Part shown: positions 24,652 through 33,629 of the stretch, one piece after another
Layout of the letters: each line of letters begins with the position of its first letter
How positions within the stretch are numbered: position 1 is the stretch's first letter
NCBI GenBank assembly: GCA_016793325.1
Contig: JAEUKI010000004.1
Location: 1 to 64,000, forward strand
DNA from: Myxococcales bacterium
GTDB taxonomy: Bacteria; Myxococcota_A; Polyangia; Polyangiales; Ga0077539
Length of the DNA stretch: 64,000 nt
Reading direction: 5' to 3'
Position numbers and translations under genes: made by a program
The notes under the pieces: generated by a model
The model's input: the letters and a program-made list of their open reading frames with translations, nothing else
The model's database searches: none
What the model was told of the DNA's origin: nothing

Positions 24652-26034
24652 CTATCGTCGGCGACCGGGACGTCGACCCCCGCTCGGTGTGCTGCTCGCG
24701 CCGCCCGCAGCAGCGCTCGCTGCGCCGCCCGTCGCTGGAGCGCCGTTCATCGAGATCGCGCGTCGCGCGGCGGGGACGAGCGGGTCGGGCGAGTACTCGA
24801 GAAGCGGCCTTCCGAACGTGGGCGTCGCCGCGGCGAGCGTGCGCATCGCTTCGCTCGCCCACGGTCGACCAAAGAACCCCCCTGCGCGCACGTCGGCGGG
24901 ATTGGTTCGCTCGTCGAACGTCGAGTCCGGCGGCACCGTCGTATCGACCAAGATCGCGCGCGGACCGAGATAGAGCCCCGCTTGTTGCTCGGCGTGCTGC
25001 GCGGGAACCCCGTCCGCGCCGACGGTCCACGCCCACCGTCGGATGGTGCGGCCCTCTGCGCGCAGATCGCACGTGTATCGCCCCGGGTTCGCGCGCATCT
25101 GCTCGCTGCGAAACGGAAGCTGCACCGTCGCGTAGCGAAAATGAATGTGCTCGACCTCTGTTCCGCCGATGGCGCGAGGGTTGGGGCGAAACTGTCGGCG
25201 AACGCTCAGCGATCGGACGTCGGCGATGTTCGCAGGAAGCGGGTTCGGCACAGTAAACGGCTGACCGTTCACCTGGCAGCGCATCGACGCCTCGGAGGAC
25301 ATCCGGTTGTACGTCGCCTCCGCCGCGCTGAACGCGAATGTCATGAACATCAGCGTTCCGGTCAGGCCGTTGTCGAAGTACGCGTTCGCGTAGCTGTCGT
25401 TCGGCGTGAACGACGTCCACGCGAGGATCGAGTCGAGCAGCCTGCCGTGGTGCGAGAGGTAGTACGTGTCGGGCAGCGGATTGAGGTTGTCTCCCCCCCA
25501 GTGGTGCGCGACACGAGCGACCTCCATCGTGCGCGTCGCGAGCACGCTCTCGGCGTCCGTCGCGCCATCGACCCAGCGGATCTCGACGTTGACCGTCCCC
25601 ACGGCGCGCAGCTGCACCGCTCGATCGCGGCACTCTTCGACCTTCAAGAACGAGAAGGCTCGATCGCGCTCGAACCCCGGCGCGTACGCGGTGCAACGCA
25701 GGCGACCCAGCTCTCGGCCTCCCTGCTTGAACACCAACAAGAACGCGCTGTCCGCGGGCGCCGTTCCGAACACGCGCAGCGTCGCGCTCACGGAGTAGCC
25801 GAGGTCGACGCGCGTTCCGTTGCGCGTCTCTTCGTGGCTCTCGAGCTCGAACCACGTCCAGCCATCGTCGAGCCTGAGCGTGGGCGACGGCTGCGGCGTG
25901 GCGGCTGCGGTGACGCCCGCGTCGCTCGCTTGAGCGCTCGCAGCGGTAGGCACGGCGGTCGCGAGCGCTCCCGCCAAGGCATACTCGATCAGGGCGCGCG
26001 AACGCACGCGCGCTCCATGGGCACGAATCGACAT
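24652..26034 (-). CDS. Exported hypothetical protein, 460 aa
   Basis: A 460-residue exported protein of unknown function. The signal peptide spans about residues 10-34 (ALAGALATAVPTAASAQA). A beta-rich N-terminal domain follows (about 50-165, including 'VSATLRVFGTAPADSAFLLV' and paired Cys residues). The middle contains 'HHWGGDNLNPLPDTYYLSHH' and a tract around 'LAWTSFTPNDSYANAYFDNG'. The C-terminus is Gly/Ala/Ser-rich and basic (PGRRR). GGGAG lies just upstream of the ATG. No catalytic motif is obvious. It is preceded by about 110 bp free of genes. Confidence 0.72.
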   Translation of the reverse strand: MSIRAHGARVRSRALIEYALAGALATAVPTAASAQASDAGVTAAATPQPSPTLRLDDGWTWFELESHEETRNGTRVDLGYSVSATLRVFGTAPADSAFLLVFKQGGRELGRLRCTAYAPGFERDRAFSFLKVEECRDRAVQLRAVGTVNVEIRWVDGATDAESVLATRTMEVARVAHHWGGDNLNPLPDTYYLSHHGRLLDSILAWTSFTPNDSYANAYFDNGLTGTLMFMTFAFSAAEATYNRMSSEASMRCQVNGQPFTVPNPLPANIADVRSLSVRRQFRPNPRAIGGTEVEHIHFRYATVQLPFRSEQMRANPGRYTCDLRAEGRTIRRWAWTVGADGVPAQHAEQQAGLYLGPRAILVDTTVPPDSTFDERTNPADVRAGGFFGRPWASEAMRTLAAATPTFGRPLLEYSPDPLVPAARRAISMNGAPATGGAASAAAGGASSTPSGGRRPGRRR

Positions 26035-26143
26035 CTCCGAGGCTCCCTTCGCTTTGCGTCGCGCGGACGGCGACGAACGCGACAGTGATCCCGCGCTGCG
26101 AATCGCGCGACTTAAAGGTCCTTCGAGAATCTTCGAGCGCCGC

Positions 26144-27115
26144 TCACGAGAGGTGCCAGCGCAGGATCCCGAACAGGCACATCGTCATCGTCGTCGCGAA
26201 CCACACGATCGACCCGCCGACGAGCGCGCGTCGCGTGTGCGAGTTGGACCGGCCCCGCAACAACCGCGGAACGATCGTGGCGAGCGGCAGCGAGACCAAG
26301 ATCCCCAACAAGAGCCCTTGCCACATGGGCTCGCAGCAACCGACGCGACAGACGAGGGTCTTTCCCTCTCCGTCCGACGAGTCGTCCCAGCAGCGCGACG
26401 GAACGAGCGCCATGTAGATCGGCGCCCCGAAGAACAAGATGAACCCGCCCGCGGCCGCGATCCAATCGAGCCACCCGTGCGGCTCTTTGGGAGGGAGCTC
26501 GCCGTTGTCCTCGACCCGCGGGGTCTCGCGCGCCATCGTCGCGATGGCCTTCACGATGCGAGAAGCCCGCGCGTCGTCGTGCTTCGCGTGCGCGAACGTA
26601 TAAAGTGAGCACGAAATCATCGAGCCCGCGTCGTCGAGCACGAGCCGGGTGATCCCCTCGCGACGAAGCGTCCTGACCGCGTCGCGAAGCGCCTTGGAGC
26701 CGAGCACGTGCGCGAGCACCTCGTGTGGCGTGTGGGTGTCGACGTAGACCTCGCTGTCGAAGTCATGGTCGCCCGTCTGAAACTCGACCGAGACGCCGCT
26801 CTCTTTGGCGTCGACGTCCGCCGGGCTCTCGTCGCGCAGCGCGATCATCATCGGCCGCGTCGCGCGCAGCGTTGGCTCGCTGGTGGGCTTGGCGCGATAG
26901 CCGCCCTCGGCGCTCGGCGGCGTGATCTTCGGCGTCGCTTGTCCGTACGCGGTCGCGAAGCTCACGTGCGAGCCCGAGCCGCTCCAGTACTCGACGAACA
27001 CTTTGACGTCGTCGACGACCACGGTGAACTTGTTCTCGCCCGCTTGCCCGCCCGCCAGCTTGCGCAGCTGGACGACCAGGTCGGACTCGCACTCGGATTC
27101 GCTCTCGACGTTCAC
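26144..27115 (-). CDS. Membrane protein of unknown function
   Basis: A 323-residue protein. The N-terminal ~205 residues are soluble, acidic at the start (MNVESESECESDL) with strands such as 'KFTVVVDDVKVFVEYWSG' and 'SVEFQTGDHDFDSEVYVDTH'. The C-terminal part has three hydrophobic segments (about 214-235, 263-284, 296-318). A Cys-rich loop (RCWDDSSDGEGKTLVCRVGCC) lies between the first two. It follows the gene at 27122-27529 with a 6-nt gap, so the two are probably cotranscribed. Function unknown. Confidence 0.75.
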   Translation of the reverse strand: MNVESESECESDLVVQLRKLAGGQAGENKFTVVVDDVKVFVEYWSGSGSHVSFATAYGQATPKITPPSAEGGYRAKPTSEPTLRATRPMMIALRDESPADVDAKESGVSVEFQTGDHDFDSEVYVDTHTPHEVLAHVLGSKALRDAVRTLRREGITRLVLDDAGSMISCSLYTFAHAKHDDARASRIVKAIATMARETPRVEDNGELPPKEPHGWLDWIAAAGGFILFFGAPIYMALVPSRCWDDSSDGEGKTLVCRVGCCEPMWQGLLLGILVSLPLATIVPRLLRGRSNSHTRRALVGGSIVWFATTMTMCLFGILRWHLS

Positions 27116-27121
27116 GAGGGG

Positions 27122-27529
27122 TCAGCTCTTTCTTCGCGACGGGGCGTGGGCGAAGGCCGTCGCGTTCGCAGGTCCGCTGCCCCCGCTGCTCGCTGGGCCG
27201 CTGCGTCCGCTGTGCGATGGCGTGTCGAAGATCACGCGAACGAACGCCGTGGCTTCATCGACGCGCGCGTTGAACACGCTCCGCGGTACGTCGATCGGCT
27301 CCGCGACGCGCAGCACCAACCCCGAGGCAAAACGCACGTTGATCCACTCGTGCGTCAGCGGGAGCTCGGCGCGCTCGGCCCACACGACGGTCTGCTCGTG
27401 CGCGTCGGTCACGCACACCGCAGGAGCGCTCGCGAGCAACCAGCGAAGGATCACGTCGAGCTGCTTGCGGCCCGCGAAGTCCTCGACGAACCAGTGCAGC
27501 GACACCGCCTGCGTGACGTCCTCGCTCAT
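27122..27529 (-). CDS. Hypothetical protein, 135 aa
   Basis: A 135-residue protein with no recognised domain. The first 100 residues look folded ('LDVILRWLLASAPAVCVTDA', 'VNVRF-like strands, LRVAEPIDVPRSVFNARVDE'). The last 35 are Ser/Gly/Pro-rich and probably disordered. No signal peptide. It is the upstream partner of the membrane protein gene (6-nt gap) and lies downstream of the palindromic terminator-like region at 27581-27631. Confidence 0.65.
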   Translation of the reverse strand: MSEDVTQAVSLHWFVEDFAGRKQLDVILRWLLASAPAVCVTDAHEQTVVWAERAELPLTHEWINVRFASGLVLRVAEPIDVPRSVFNARVDEATAFVRVIFDTPSHSGRSGPASSGGSGPANATAFAHAPSRRKS

Positions 27530-27580
27530 CGCGCGATCGTAGCAGTCGAGCCGCCTGCGGACGCCCGCCGTCGCCCCGAA

Positions 27581-27631
27581 GGGCAGATCTGCCCAAAAAA
27601 GGGCATATCTGCCCCCTGCGTGAAACGCAGG
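27581..27631. terminator. Tandem palindromes with A6/T6 tract
   Basis: GGGCAGATCTGCCC (27581-27594) is a perfect palindrome, followed by six A and then GGGCATATCTGCCC (27601-27614), nearly palindromic. A third hairpin, CCTGCGTGAAACGCAGG, follows at 27615-27631. Read leftward, the 27601-27614 hairpin is followed by six T, the shape of an intrinsic terminator for the leftward gene at 27912. The exact 14-bp palindrome could instead be an operator for the gene at 27529. Confidence 0.5.
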
Positions 27632-27653
27632 AAATATCGAAATTTCACCCTCT

Positions 27654-27756
27654 AGAGCGGCTCCGCCTTCCGTTGGCTACACGCCACACAACCATCCCAG
27701 GGAATTTCCCAGGAGATGGCTCGATGCGTGTAGTCCTTCCAACGGGGCGTCGCGAT
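27654..27756 (+). repeat. REP-like palindrome family A, copy 2
   Basis: Begins TAGAGCGGCTCCGCC and ends TTCCAACGGGGCGTCGCGA, like the other copies. The inner arms CTACACGC and GCGTGTAG pair perfectly here, whereas copies 3 and 4 pair ACACGC with GCGTGT: bases differ but pairing is kept. The apex is CCCAGGGAATTTCCCAGG. It sits in a 380-bp gene-free gap between the genes at 27529 and 27912; nothing else is seen in 27757-27911. Confidence 0.78.
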
Positions 27757-27911
27757 AGAATCCTCCCCGCTTCCGATCCGCGCTCGCGTCTCCCGACGCC
27801 CACGCACCACGCTTCCCTCGGCGGCCCGTTCGAAGCCGTGCTCGATGAGCGCTGTTCGCGCGACTCGAGTGACCGCGTAAGAGCGCGTTCGGAGCGCGCT
27901 CCCGACGCGCT

Positions 27912-28184
27912 CTACGCGAGGGCCTTGTCGAGGGACTCGTTGATCTTCTGCTCGATCGTGCCCTTCATCGCCTTCATCAAGAACGAGAGGTTGAGCTCAC
28001 ACTTGATCGACGTGTCGGAGACCGCGAAGGTGCCCTTCACTGGGTCGGTCACGTTGAAGATGTCGCCGGCCCAAGCGCCCTTGATGCCGACCTTGTCCTT
28101 CATCTTCTCGAGCATGTCGTTGGCGCGCTTCTTCGCCTCTTCCTTGCCCAGCGTGTGATTGCGCGTGATGTTGATGTCAGCCAT
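27912..28184 (-). CDS. Polyhydroxyalkanoic acid system family protein
   Basis: A 90-residue protein matching the small polyhydroxyalkanoic-acid-system family (TIGR02610-type) in length and pattern: 'MADINITRNHTLGKEEAKKR', a WAGD core, 'VKGTFAVSDTSIKCELNLSF' and a final amphipathic helix (IEQKINESLDKAL). Family members occur near polyester-granule genes, but no other such genes are in this window, so its role here may be different. It is cytoplasmic. Its codon and residue make-up (many Lys and Asn) is less extreme than that of its neighbours. Single gene, probably ending at the hairpins near 27600. Confidence 0.88.
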   Translation of the reverse strand: MADINITRNHTLGKEEAKKRANDMLEKMKDKVGIKGAWAGDIFNVTDPVKGTFAVSDTSIKCELNLSFLMKAMKGTIEQKINESLDKALA

Positions 28185-28279
28185 TCGTTCCTCGGTTGTG
28201 CGCGGTCCAATGCCGCAACGAGCGCGGCCCGGACGTGTGAGCCGCGGAGGTTAGCGCAATTGAGTGCCGTGAAAAGGGG

Positions 28280-30352
28280 TCAACCGGGGCCGCACATCAC
28301 GGTCACGGTCGTGCCGTTGTTGTCCTCGGTGCACTCGGCGTTGGCGTTGTTGTCGTCGACGCGCACGTAGTAGTCCCGGGTCATTCCGGGGGAGGGGATC
28401 GTGACGCAGACCATTTCGCTCCCGCCCGGGGCGAGCGCGCCCATCGTCGAGCCCATCCCGAGGCGCATTCCGCCCATGCGGTCGTAGACGCCAACGCTGA
28501 TCGTGCTCGCGTTGGCGTCGCCCGCGTTGCGAACGGTCACGCACACGCGCGCGTTCATCGCGCCGCAGTCGCTCGGGGCGTTCATCGCGCGAAGGTCCGG
28601 CGCGAGCTGCACGCGATCGCGAGGGCGGTTGAGCCGAAACGAGTTGTGCGTCCGCCAGTGCGCGCTCTCGCGCCGCGGAACGAGCCCGTCGTCCGTGAGG
28701 TTGTCGATGTGGTAGCCGTGCTCGTTCCACACGCTGCGCGCGCCGGACCAGATCGACATGCCGCCCGACCAGATCTCGAGCCCCGGAACACGCTCGGTCG
28801 CCTGCATCGCCGCGGGGATCTTGTCCCCCGCGAACGCCGCGCACTGGTTCGCGCCGAACACGATGTCCGCTTGTCCGTTGCCGTCGACGTCCGCGACCAC
28901 GGCTTGTTCGGTGCGCGTCTGCGACGGGTTCCAGTTGCGAAACAAAACGCGCCCCGTGCGTCCGTCGAGCACGAAGAACTGCTCTTCGTCGTTGTAGACG
29001 ACCTCGCTCGCGCCGTCGCCGTTGAAGTCGAACACCGTGCTCGAGGTCACCTCGCTCGAGCTGTCTTCGGTCACGATCGACCAGCGAATTCCGCGGGCTT
29101 CGCAGCCTCCCCCCGCGGCCGTACAGCCCGGGTCGATCACGACGTACCGAAGCGCGCCCGCGACGCCGATCTCGCTCTCGCCGTCGCCGTCGAAGTCCGC
29201 GATCGTCGGCGCGCCGCCCAGCATCGTCGTGGGGATCATCTGCGTCCAGCGCACCATGCCCGTGCGTCGATCGAGGATCTCGACGCGACCGGCCACCACG
29301 CGAACGACCTCTGCGACGCCGTCGTGCCCCGAGCGGTTCATCGCGTCGAGCAGGTCCCCGACGGCAGAGAATCCCTGCCCCGCGGACATGTAGCGAATGC
29401 GCCCGTCGGACTCGTACACGGTTCCGCCGGCGATCACCTCGAGCGTGTTGTCGTCGTCGAGGTTGGCCACGACGCTGAGGGGCCCTTGGCCGTTTTCGCC
29501 GGTCGCGTTGGTCCCCTGCCACACGAGCGCGCCCGTGCGCCCGTTGAACGTCGACGCGCCCGCGATCACCTCGGGAACGCCGTCTCCGTTGAGGTCCGCG
29601 ATGTTGATCGACGGGTTGGCTCCGCCGATGTTGCTCATGCCCGTCGATGTCCAATAGCGACGGCCATCCCCGTGAAACGCGATGAGCCCGAAGTTCGCGA
29701 CGTCCGAGCGAACCGCGACGATCTCGAGGCCGTTTCCGATGTTTCCGTCGAGCTCGCCGATCGCGACGTGCCCGTCCCAACGCAGGATCGACGCGCCGGT
29801 CGTGTCGTTGGGCATCGCGGTCCCGCGCTGCGACCAGAGCAATCGATGCGGCGCCGTGCCCGAAATCACGCGCAACACCGCGTTGCGATAGTTGTTCGCG
29901 CAGTCGAAGGTCATGAACGCGATCTCGGGCACCTGCGCGGAGTCGGGCGGCTCGATCAAGATGTTCGCGACCGCAGGGGTCGAGCACACTTGATCCACGC
30001 CCGGAAACGGATCGCCCATACGATTCGCTCGCCAATGCAGCGTGAGCGAAGGGTTCATGAACGCCTGCGGCGACGGCGTGATCGTGCAGCGCGCGGGGCC
30101 TCCGTCACCGGGGCCTCCTCCGTCGCCCGACGTCGAGCCGTCGCCCGACGTCGATCCGTCGCCGCCCATCGTGCCGCTGTCGCTCGCGGCGGCGTCCATG
30201 TCCACGACGCCCGAGTCCATACTCGAGCTCCCGTCACCGCCGCCGTTGCCGGTGTCGCGCGTCGTTCCGCTGTCGCCTTCGAACGGCGTCATCCCTTCGG
30301 AGCAAGCCGCGATCGCGAGCGAGAGCACCAGTAAACAAGAGAGGGACCTCAT
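28280..30352 (-). CDS. FG-GAP/VCBS repeat lipoprotein
   Basis: A 690-residue lipoprotein: signal to AIAAC (Cys17), then a Gly/Ser/Asp stalk (about 20-90, GDGSTSGDGSTSGDGGGPGD). A seven-bladed-type propeller carries Ca-binding loops such as DLNGDGVPEV, DFDGDGESEI, DFNGDGASEV and DVDGNGQADI. A C-terminal ~110-residue domain, 'VCVTVRNAGDANASTISVGV' to the end, resembles a CARDB/Ig-type domain. Probably a surface adhesin or scaffold. It is the last of four leftward genes; the gap to the upstream gene is 15 nt. Confidence 0.87.
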   Translation of the reverse strand: MRSLSCLLVLSLAIAACSEGMTPFEGDSGTTRDTGNGGGDGSSSMDSGVVDMDAAASDSGTMGGDGSTSGDGSTSGDGGGPGDGGPARCTITPSPQAFMNPSLTLHWRANRMGDPFPGVDQVCSTPAVANILIEPPDSAQVPEIAFMTFDCANNYRNAVLRVISGTAPHRLLWSQRGTAMPNDTTGASILRWDGHVAIGELDGNIGNGLEIVAVRSDVANFGLIAFHGDGRRYWTSTGMSNIGGANPSINIADLNGDGVPEVIAGASTFNGRTGALVWQGTNATGENGQGPLSVVANLDDDNTLEVIAGGTVYESDGRIRYMSAGQGFSAVGDLLDAMNRSGHDGVAEVVRVVAGRVEILDRRTGMVRWTQMIPTTMLGGAPTIADFDGDGESEIGVAGALRYVVIDPGCTAAGGGCEARGIRWSIVTEDSSSEVTSSTVFDFNGDGASEVVYNDEEQFFVLDGRTGRVLFRNWNPSQTRTEQAVVADVDGNGQADIVFGANQCAAFAGDKIPAAMQATERVPGLEIWSGGMSIWSGARSVWNEHGYHIDNLTDDGLVPRRESAHWRTHNSFRLNRPRDRVQLAPDLRAMNAPSDCGAMNARVCVTVRNAGDANASTISVGVYDRMGGMRLGMGSTMGALAPGGSEMVCVTIPSPGMTRDYYVRVDDNNANAECTEDNNGTTVTVMCGPG

Positions 30353-30367
30353 CGTCCCTGCATCTTC

Positions 30368-31678
30368 TCACTGTTTTTCGCGAGCGAGCGAGCGGGACCG
30401 CACGATCGCAAGGAGGACCCCGAGCACCGCTGTGATGACGCCCGGCGCCACAATGTTGCCGCGAAAGCGCTGGGATCTCCGCTGTTCGATCGCGCGCGGG
30501 TCGTACGGTCGCGCGAGCGTGGCGTTCGTCAGCCAGCGATCCAGCTCTGCGCGCACAGGGTCCGCGCGGTCCGCGAGGGACGTCGAGAGCGCGAACACCG
30601 AGCCCGATCCCGCGGGCGCCATCCACGCGCGCATCGCGAGCCGCGCAGCAGGCGGCTCGATTTCGGCGCGAGCCGTGCGACCCGCGACGCCGGACACCGT
30701 GACTGGTTCGCTGCGCGCGAAGCCCTCGGCCATCGCCGACGACGCTGCGTCTGCGCTCGTCGTCGCGGCGGACGTCACGCGCGTTCCCACCGCGGCGATC
30801 ATCGAGGACGCCAGCGAAAACAGCCGATCCGCGCCGCCGTCTCCCTCCATGCGCGCGTTGATCTCGGCGAACGTGAGCTCTGCGCCTCCGCCTTGCGTGG
30901 GCTCGATGCAGTAGCGACCCACGTAGAACGCCGGCGCCGGCCCGCCCGCTTGCGGCGTCGCGTCCGTCCATCGCGCAGGACACGCGACGGTCACCGCGAA
31001 GCCGCGCTCGCTCGGCGCCGCTGCGTCGTACGCGCGCAATCCCTGGACGCGCGCGACCGCGTCGGCCGCCGCTGCTTCGAGCTCTTGCGCGCGCGCGCTC
31101 GGCGCCACGAGCAGCGCGAGCAGCGTCCGTGAGCCCGCGGGAAACGCCCACGCCCGCGCGACGAACGACGGCAATCGAAAGCCCCCGCGCACGTCGAGCA
31201 CGAGCCCGTCGAGCGCGGTCGTCGCGGGTGGCGTGGGGGGAGTGGGCGTCGCTCCGGGCTGCGCGAGCGGTCGTCGCTCGGGCTGCGGAACGGGCTCGAG
31301 CGCCACGCGATTGGCCTGCGCGATCGTGCTCACGAACGAGCGGAGCACCTCGGGCCGCGCGCGCGGGTCCGCGATGAGCTCGGGGGACCAGAAGAGCTCG
31401 AGCGACTCGGACACAGCGCTCTCGCTGCGAACGGGGTCGCAGCGCACGAGCCACCGCGTGTTGCGCGTGCCTTCGACGATCGCTGTCGAGTCGAAGCCCG
31501 TCGCGCGCGCGTAGCCCGCGGGGCAATTCGGCGCGCTCGGCGCGGCGCTGCTCGTGGTGATCGCGGTCGAATCCGCGCCGCGAGACGCGAGCGCCCACGC
31601 GCCCCACGCGGTTCCGATGAACGCGCCCGCGGTCGCATAGAGAAACACGCGGCGCGAAAGCGAACCCTTCTCGAACAC
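30368..31678 (-). CDS. Membrane-anchored hypothetical protein
   Basis: A 436-residue protein of unknown function. GTG 31678 is chosen because it overlaps the TAG stop of the upstream propeller gene by one base and directly precedes the first membrane helix (about 11-33, FLYATAGAFIGTAWGAWALA). A periplasmic region (about 40-400) follows with 'TRNTRWLVRCDPVR' and 'FYVGRYCIEPTQGGGAELTF'. A second membrane helix near the C-terminus (about 410-427, GVITAVLGVLLAIV) ends in a basic tail. It lies between two propeller genes in a four-gene operon and could anchor or assemble them. Confidence 0.75.
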   Translation of the reverse strand: MFEKGSLSRRVFLYATAGAFIGTAWGAWALASRGADSTAITTSSAAPSAPNCPAGYARATGFDSTAIVEGTRNTRWLVRCDPVRSESAVSESLELFWSPELIADPRARPEVLRSFVSTIAQANRVALEPVPQPERRPLAQPGATPTPPTPPATTALDGLVLDVRGGFRLPSFVARAWAFPAGSRTLLALLVAPSARAQELEAAAADAVARVQGLRAYDAAAPSERGFAVTVACPARWTDATPQAGGPAPAFYVGRYCIEPTQGGGAELTFAEINARMEGDGGADRLFSLASSMIAAVGTRVTSAATTSADAASSAMAEGFARSEPVTVSGVAGRTARAEIEPPAARLAMRAWMAPAGSGSVFALSTSLADRADPVRAELDRWLTNATLARPYDPRAIEQRRSQRFRGNIVAPGVITAVLGVLLAIVRSRSLAREKQ

Positions 31679-33612
31679 TACTCCAGCGCTCCTCGCGTCA
31701 ACAGAACGCCCGCGTATCCCGCGAGCAAAGGTTGGTCGCGCCGATCGCACCACAGGGCCACGAGGTCGTCGGGCGTAAAGGGACTCTCGCGCTGCCAGCT
31801 CTGTCCGTGATCGACGCTGCGGAGCATCGTCGCGCCGAGCCCCGCGGCGTACCAGACATCACCCGCTGTGCACGCTCCGAACATCGACGCCGTTGGCGGA
31901 AGGTTTACGCGCGCGATCCGCCAGTGCACGCCGTGGTCTTGGCTGGTGAGCACTTCGCCCTCTTTTCCTACGGCGAACAGACGGCCCTGCGCGTCGCCCG
32001 AAATGTTGGTGAGGTCGCGCGTGCTCATGTTGATCATGCGCTGCCACGAGACGCCCTGGTCCGTGCTTCGAACGATGTGCCCGCGCGTTCCGACGGCGAA
32101 GACCTCGTTCGCGTTGAGGCCCCAGAGGCCGAAGAAGTCCTCGCCGACACCCGTATTCAAGCGGCGCCAGGTCCGACCCTGATCGGTGCTCTTGATGATG
32201 AGCCCGCTCGGGCCGCCGACGTAGACGTCGTTCGGGCCCGAGGCCCAGATCGTCCCGAGGCCGCGCGTTCCCTCGGGGGGCGTGGACTCGGTCCAGTGGT
32301 CGCCGCCGTCGGTCGAGTGCAGGATCTTCTGCGACGCGTTGGTCGCGTAGAGCTCGCGCTCGCTCAGCGCGAAGATCGACAACAGATCGGTGCGCCCCTC
32401 GTGCGTCGAGGACGTCCACGTTCGACCGTCGTCCGTCGATCGAAGGATGATCCCCGCGCGCCCGACGGCCCATCGCGAGCGGCCGTACCCGGTGACCGAG
32501 AGCACGGATCCTTGCACGCGCGCGTGGCGAGGCTCCCATCGCATTCCCTGCTCTTGAATGCGGTAGATCGCGCCTTCGGTGCCCACGGCGATCGCCACGC
32601 GGTCATCGGACCACACGCCGCCGAGGGTCTCGGTCGCGTTTGTCGTGAGCGTGCTCCACGCGCCGTTGCGTCGCGCGATCGCGGTCCCTCGTTGGCCGAC
32701 GGCGATCAACGCTCCGCCGAGCGACGCGAACGAGGTCATGTCTTCTTGGGTCGAGACAGGAACCTGCGTCCACTGCTCGCCGACATCGCTCGATTGCAAG
32801 ACGGTTCCGTACCAGCCCACCAACAGCAGGTTCGCTCCGTCGCTGTGAAACCCGAGCAACGTGCTGCGCGTGTTGCTCGCGCGCGCGCTCCAGTGTGCGC
32901 CGCGATCGGTGCTCTTCAGGATCGTGCCCTCGCGCCCAGCGGCGAGGATGGTCCCGCGCCCGTTGGACCAGATCGCGTAGAGGTCCGCGGTCGAGCCCGT
33001 CGCGACGGCGGTCCACGTGAGTCCGCGGTCCGTTGATTTCGCGGTCCAACCGAAGCGGCCCGACGCCCACAGCTCTCCGCTCGCAGCGTCGCCCCAGAGC
33101 TCGGTGAGCGAGTTGTGCGCTGCTTCCGCACGCGGCATCGCGTTGGCGCTCGCGCCGGTGTCTGCGCTCGCGTCGCCGTCCGCGCGCGCGGGCAGCGAGA
33201 ACGCCCGCGGCGCCCACGTGTCGCCCCAGTCTTCGCTCCGCACGATCGAGCCGTTGTTTCCCACGGCGACGATCACTCCGCGGCCGTCGCCCCACACGCT
33301 GTGCAGGTCATCGGTGACGCGCGACGGTCGAAGACGCCACGTCAGTCCTCGATCGTGGCTCACGAGCACGGTCCCCACGCGACCGACGGTCACGACGTGG
33401 AGCCCAGAGCCCCACACGCCCTCGAGGCTGTTGTGTCCCGGCTTTGGAAACACGGGCTGCCACTGCACCACGGGCGCGCGGGGCCGTTGTTCGCGGCTCT
33501 TTCCCACGCGCGAGAGGCCCACCGCGGCGCCGACTGCGATCACGGTGACCGCGGCTGAAGTGAGCAGGACCTTGGTTCCGCTCGCACGCGAACGGGAGTC
33601 GTTGGCAGCCAT
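31678..33612 (-). CDS. BNR/YCF48-like repeat protein with N-terminal anchor
   Basis: A 644-residue protein. The short cytoplasmic start is followed by a hydrophobic segment (about 14-34, VLLTSAAVTVIAVGAAVGL), an anchor or uncleaved signal. The rest is a chain of about 12-14 propeller strands with the repeated motif 'G..G.I..S.D.G.TW' (for example SHDRGLTWR, STDRGAHWS, STDQGRTWRR), typical of BNR/Asp-box and YCF48-like (Ycf48/HCF136) propellers. Probably periplasmic. No hydrolase active site is evident. Stop overlaps the next start by one base; 17 nt separate it from the glucosyltransferase gene. Confidence 0.85.
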   Translation of the reverse strand: MAANDSRSRASGTKVLLTSAAVTVIAVGAAVGLSRVGKSREQRPRAPVVQWQPVFPKPGHNSLEGVWGSGLHVVTVGRVGTVLVSHDRGLTWRLRPSRVTDDLHSVWGDGRGVIVAVGNNGSIVRSEDWGDTWAPRAFSLPARADGDASADTGASANAMPRAEAAHNSLTELWGDAASGELWASGRFGWTAKSTDRGLTWTAVATGSTADLYAIWSNGRGTILAAGREGTILKSTDRGAHWSARASNTRSTLLGFHSDGANLLLVGWYGTVLQSSDVGEQWTQVPVSTQEDMTSFASLGGALIAVGQRGTAIARRNGAWSTLTTNATETLGGVWSDDRVAIAVGTEGAIYRIQEQGMRWEPRHARVQGSVLSVTGYGRSRWAVGRAGIILRSTDDGRTWTSSTHEGRTDLLSIFALSERELYATNASQKILHSTDGGDHWTESTPPEGTRGLGTIWASGPNDVYVGGPSGLIIKSTDQGRTWRRLNTGVGEDFFGLWGLNANEVFAVGTRGHIVRSTDQGVSWQRMINMSTRDLTNISGDAQGRLFAVGKEGEVLTSQDHGVHWRIARVNLPPTASMFGACTAGDVWYAAGLGATMLRSVDHGQSWQRESPFTPDDLVALWCDRRDQPLLAGYAGVLLTRGALE

Positions 33613-33629
33613 CGAGGCTGTGGGTTGTA

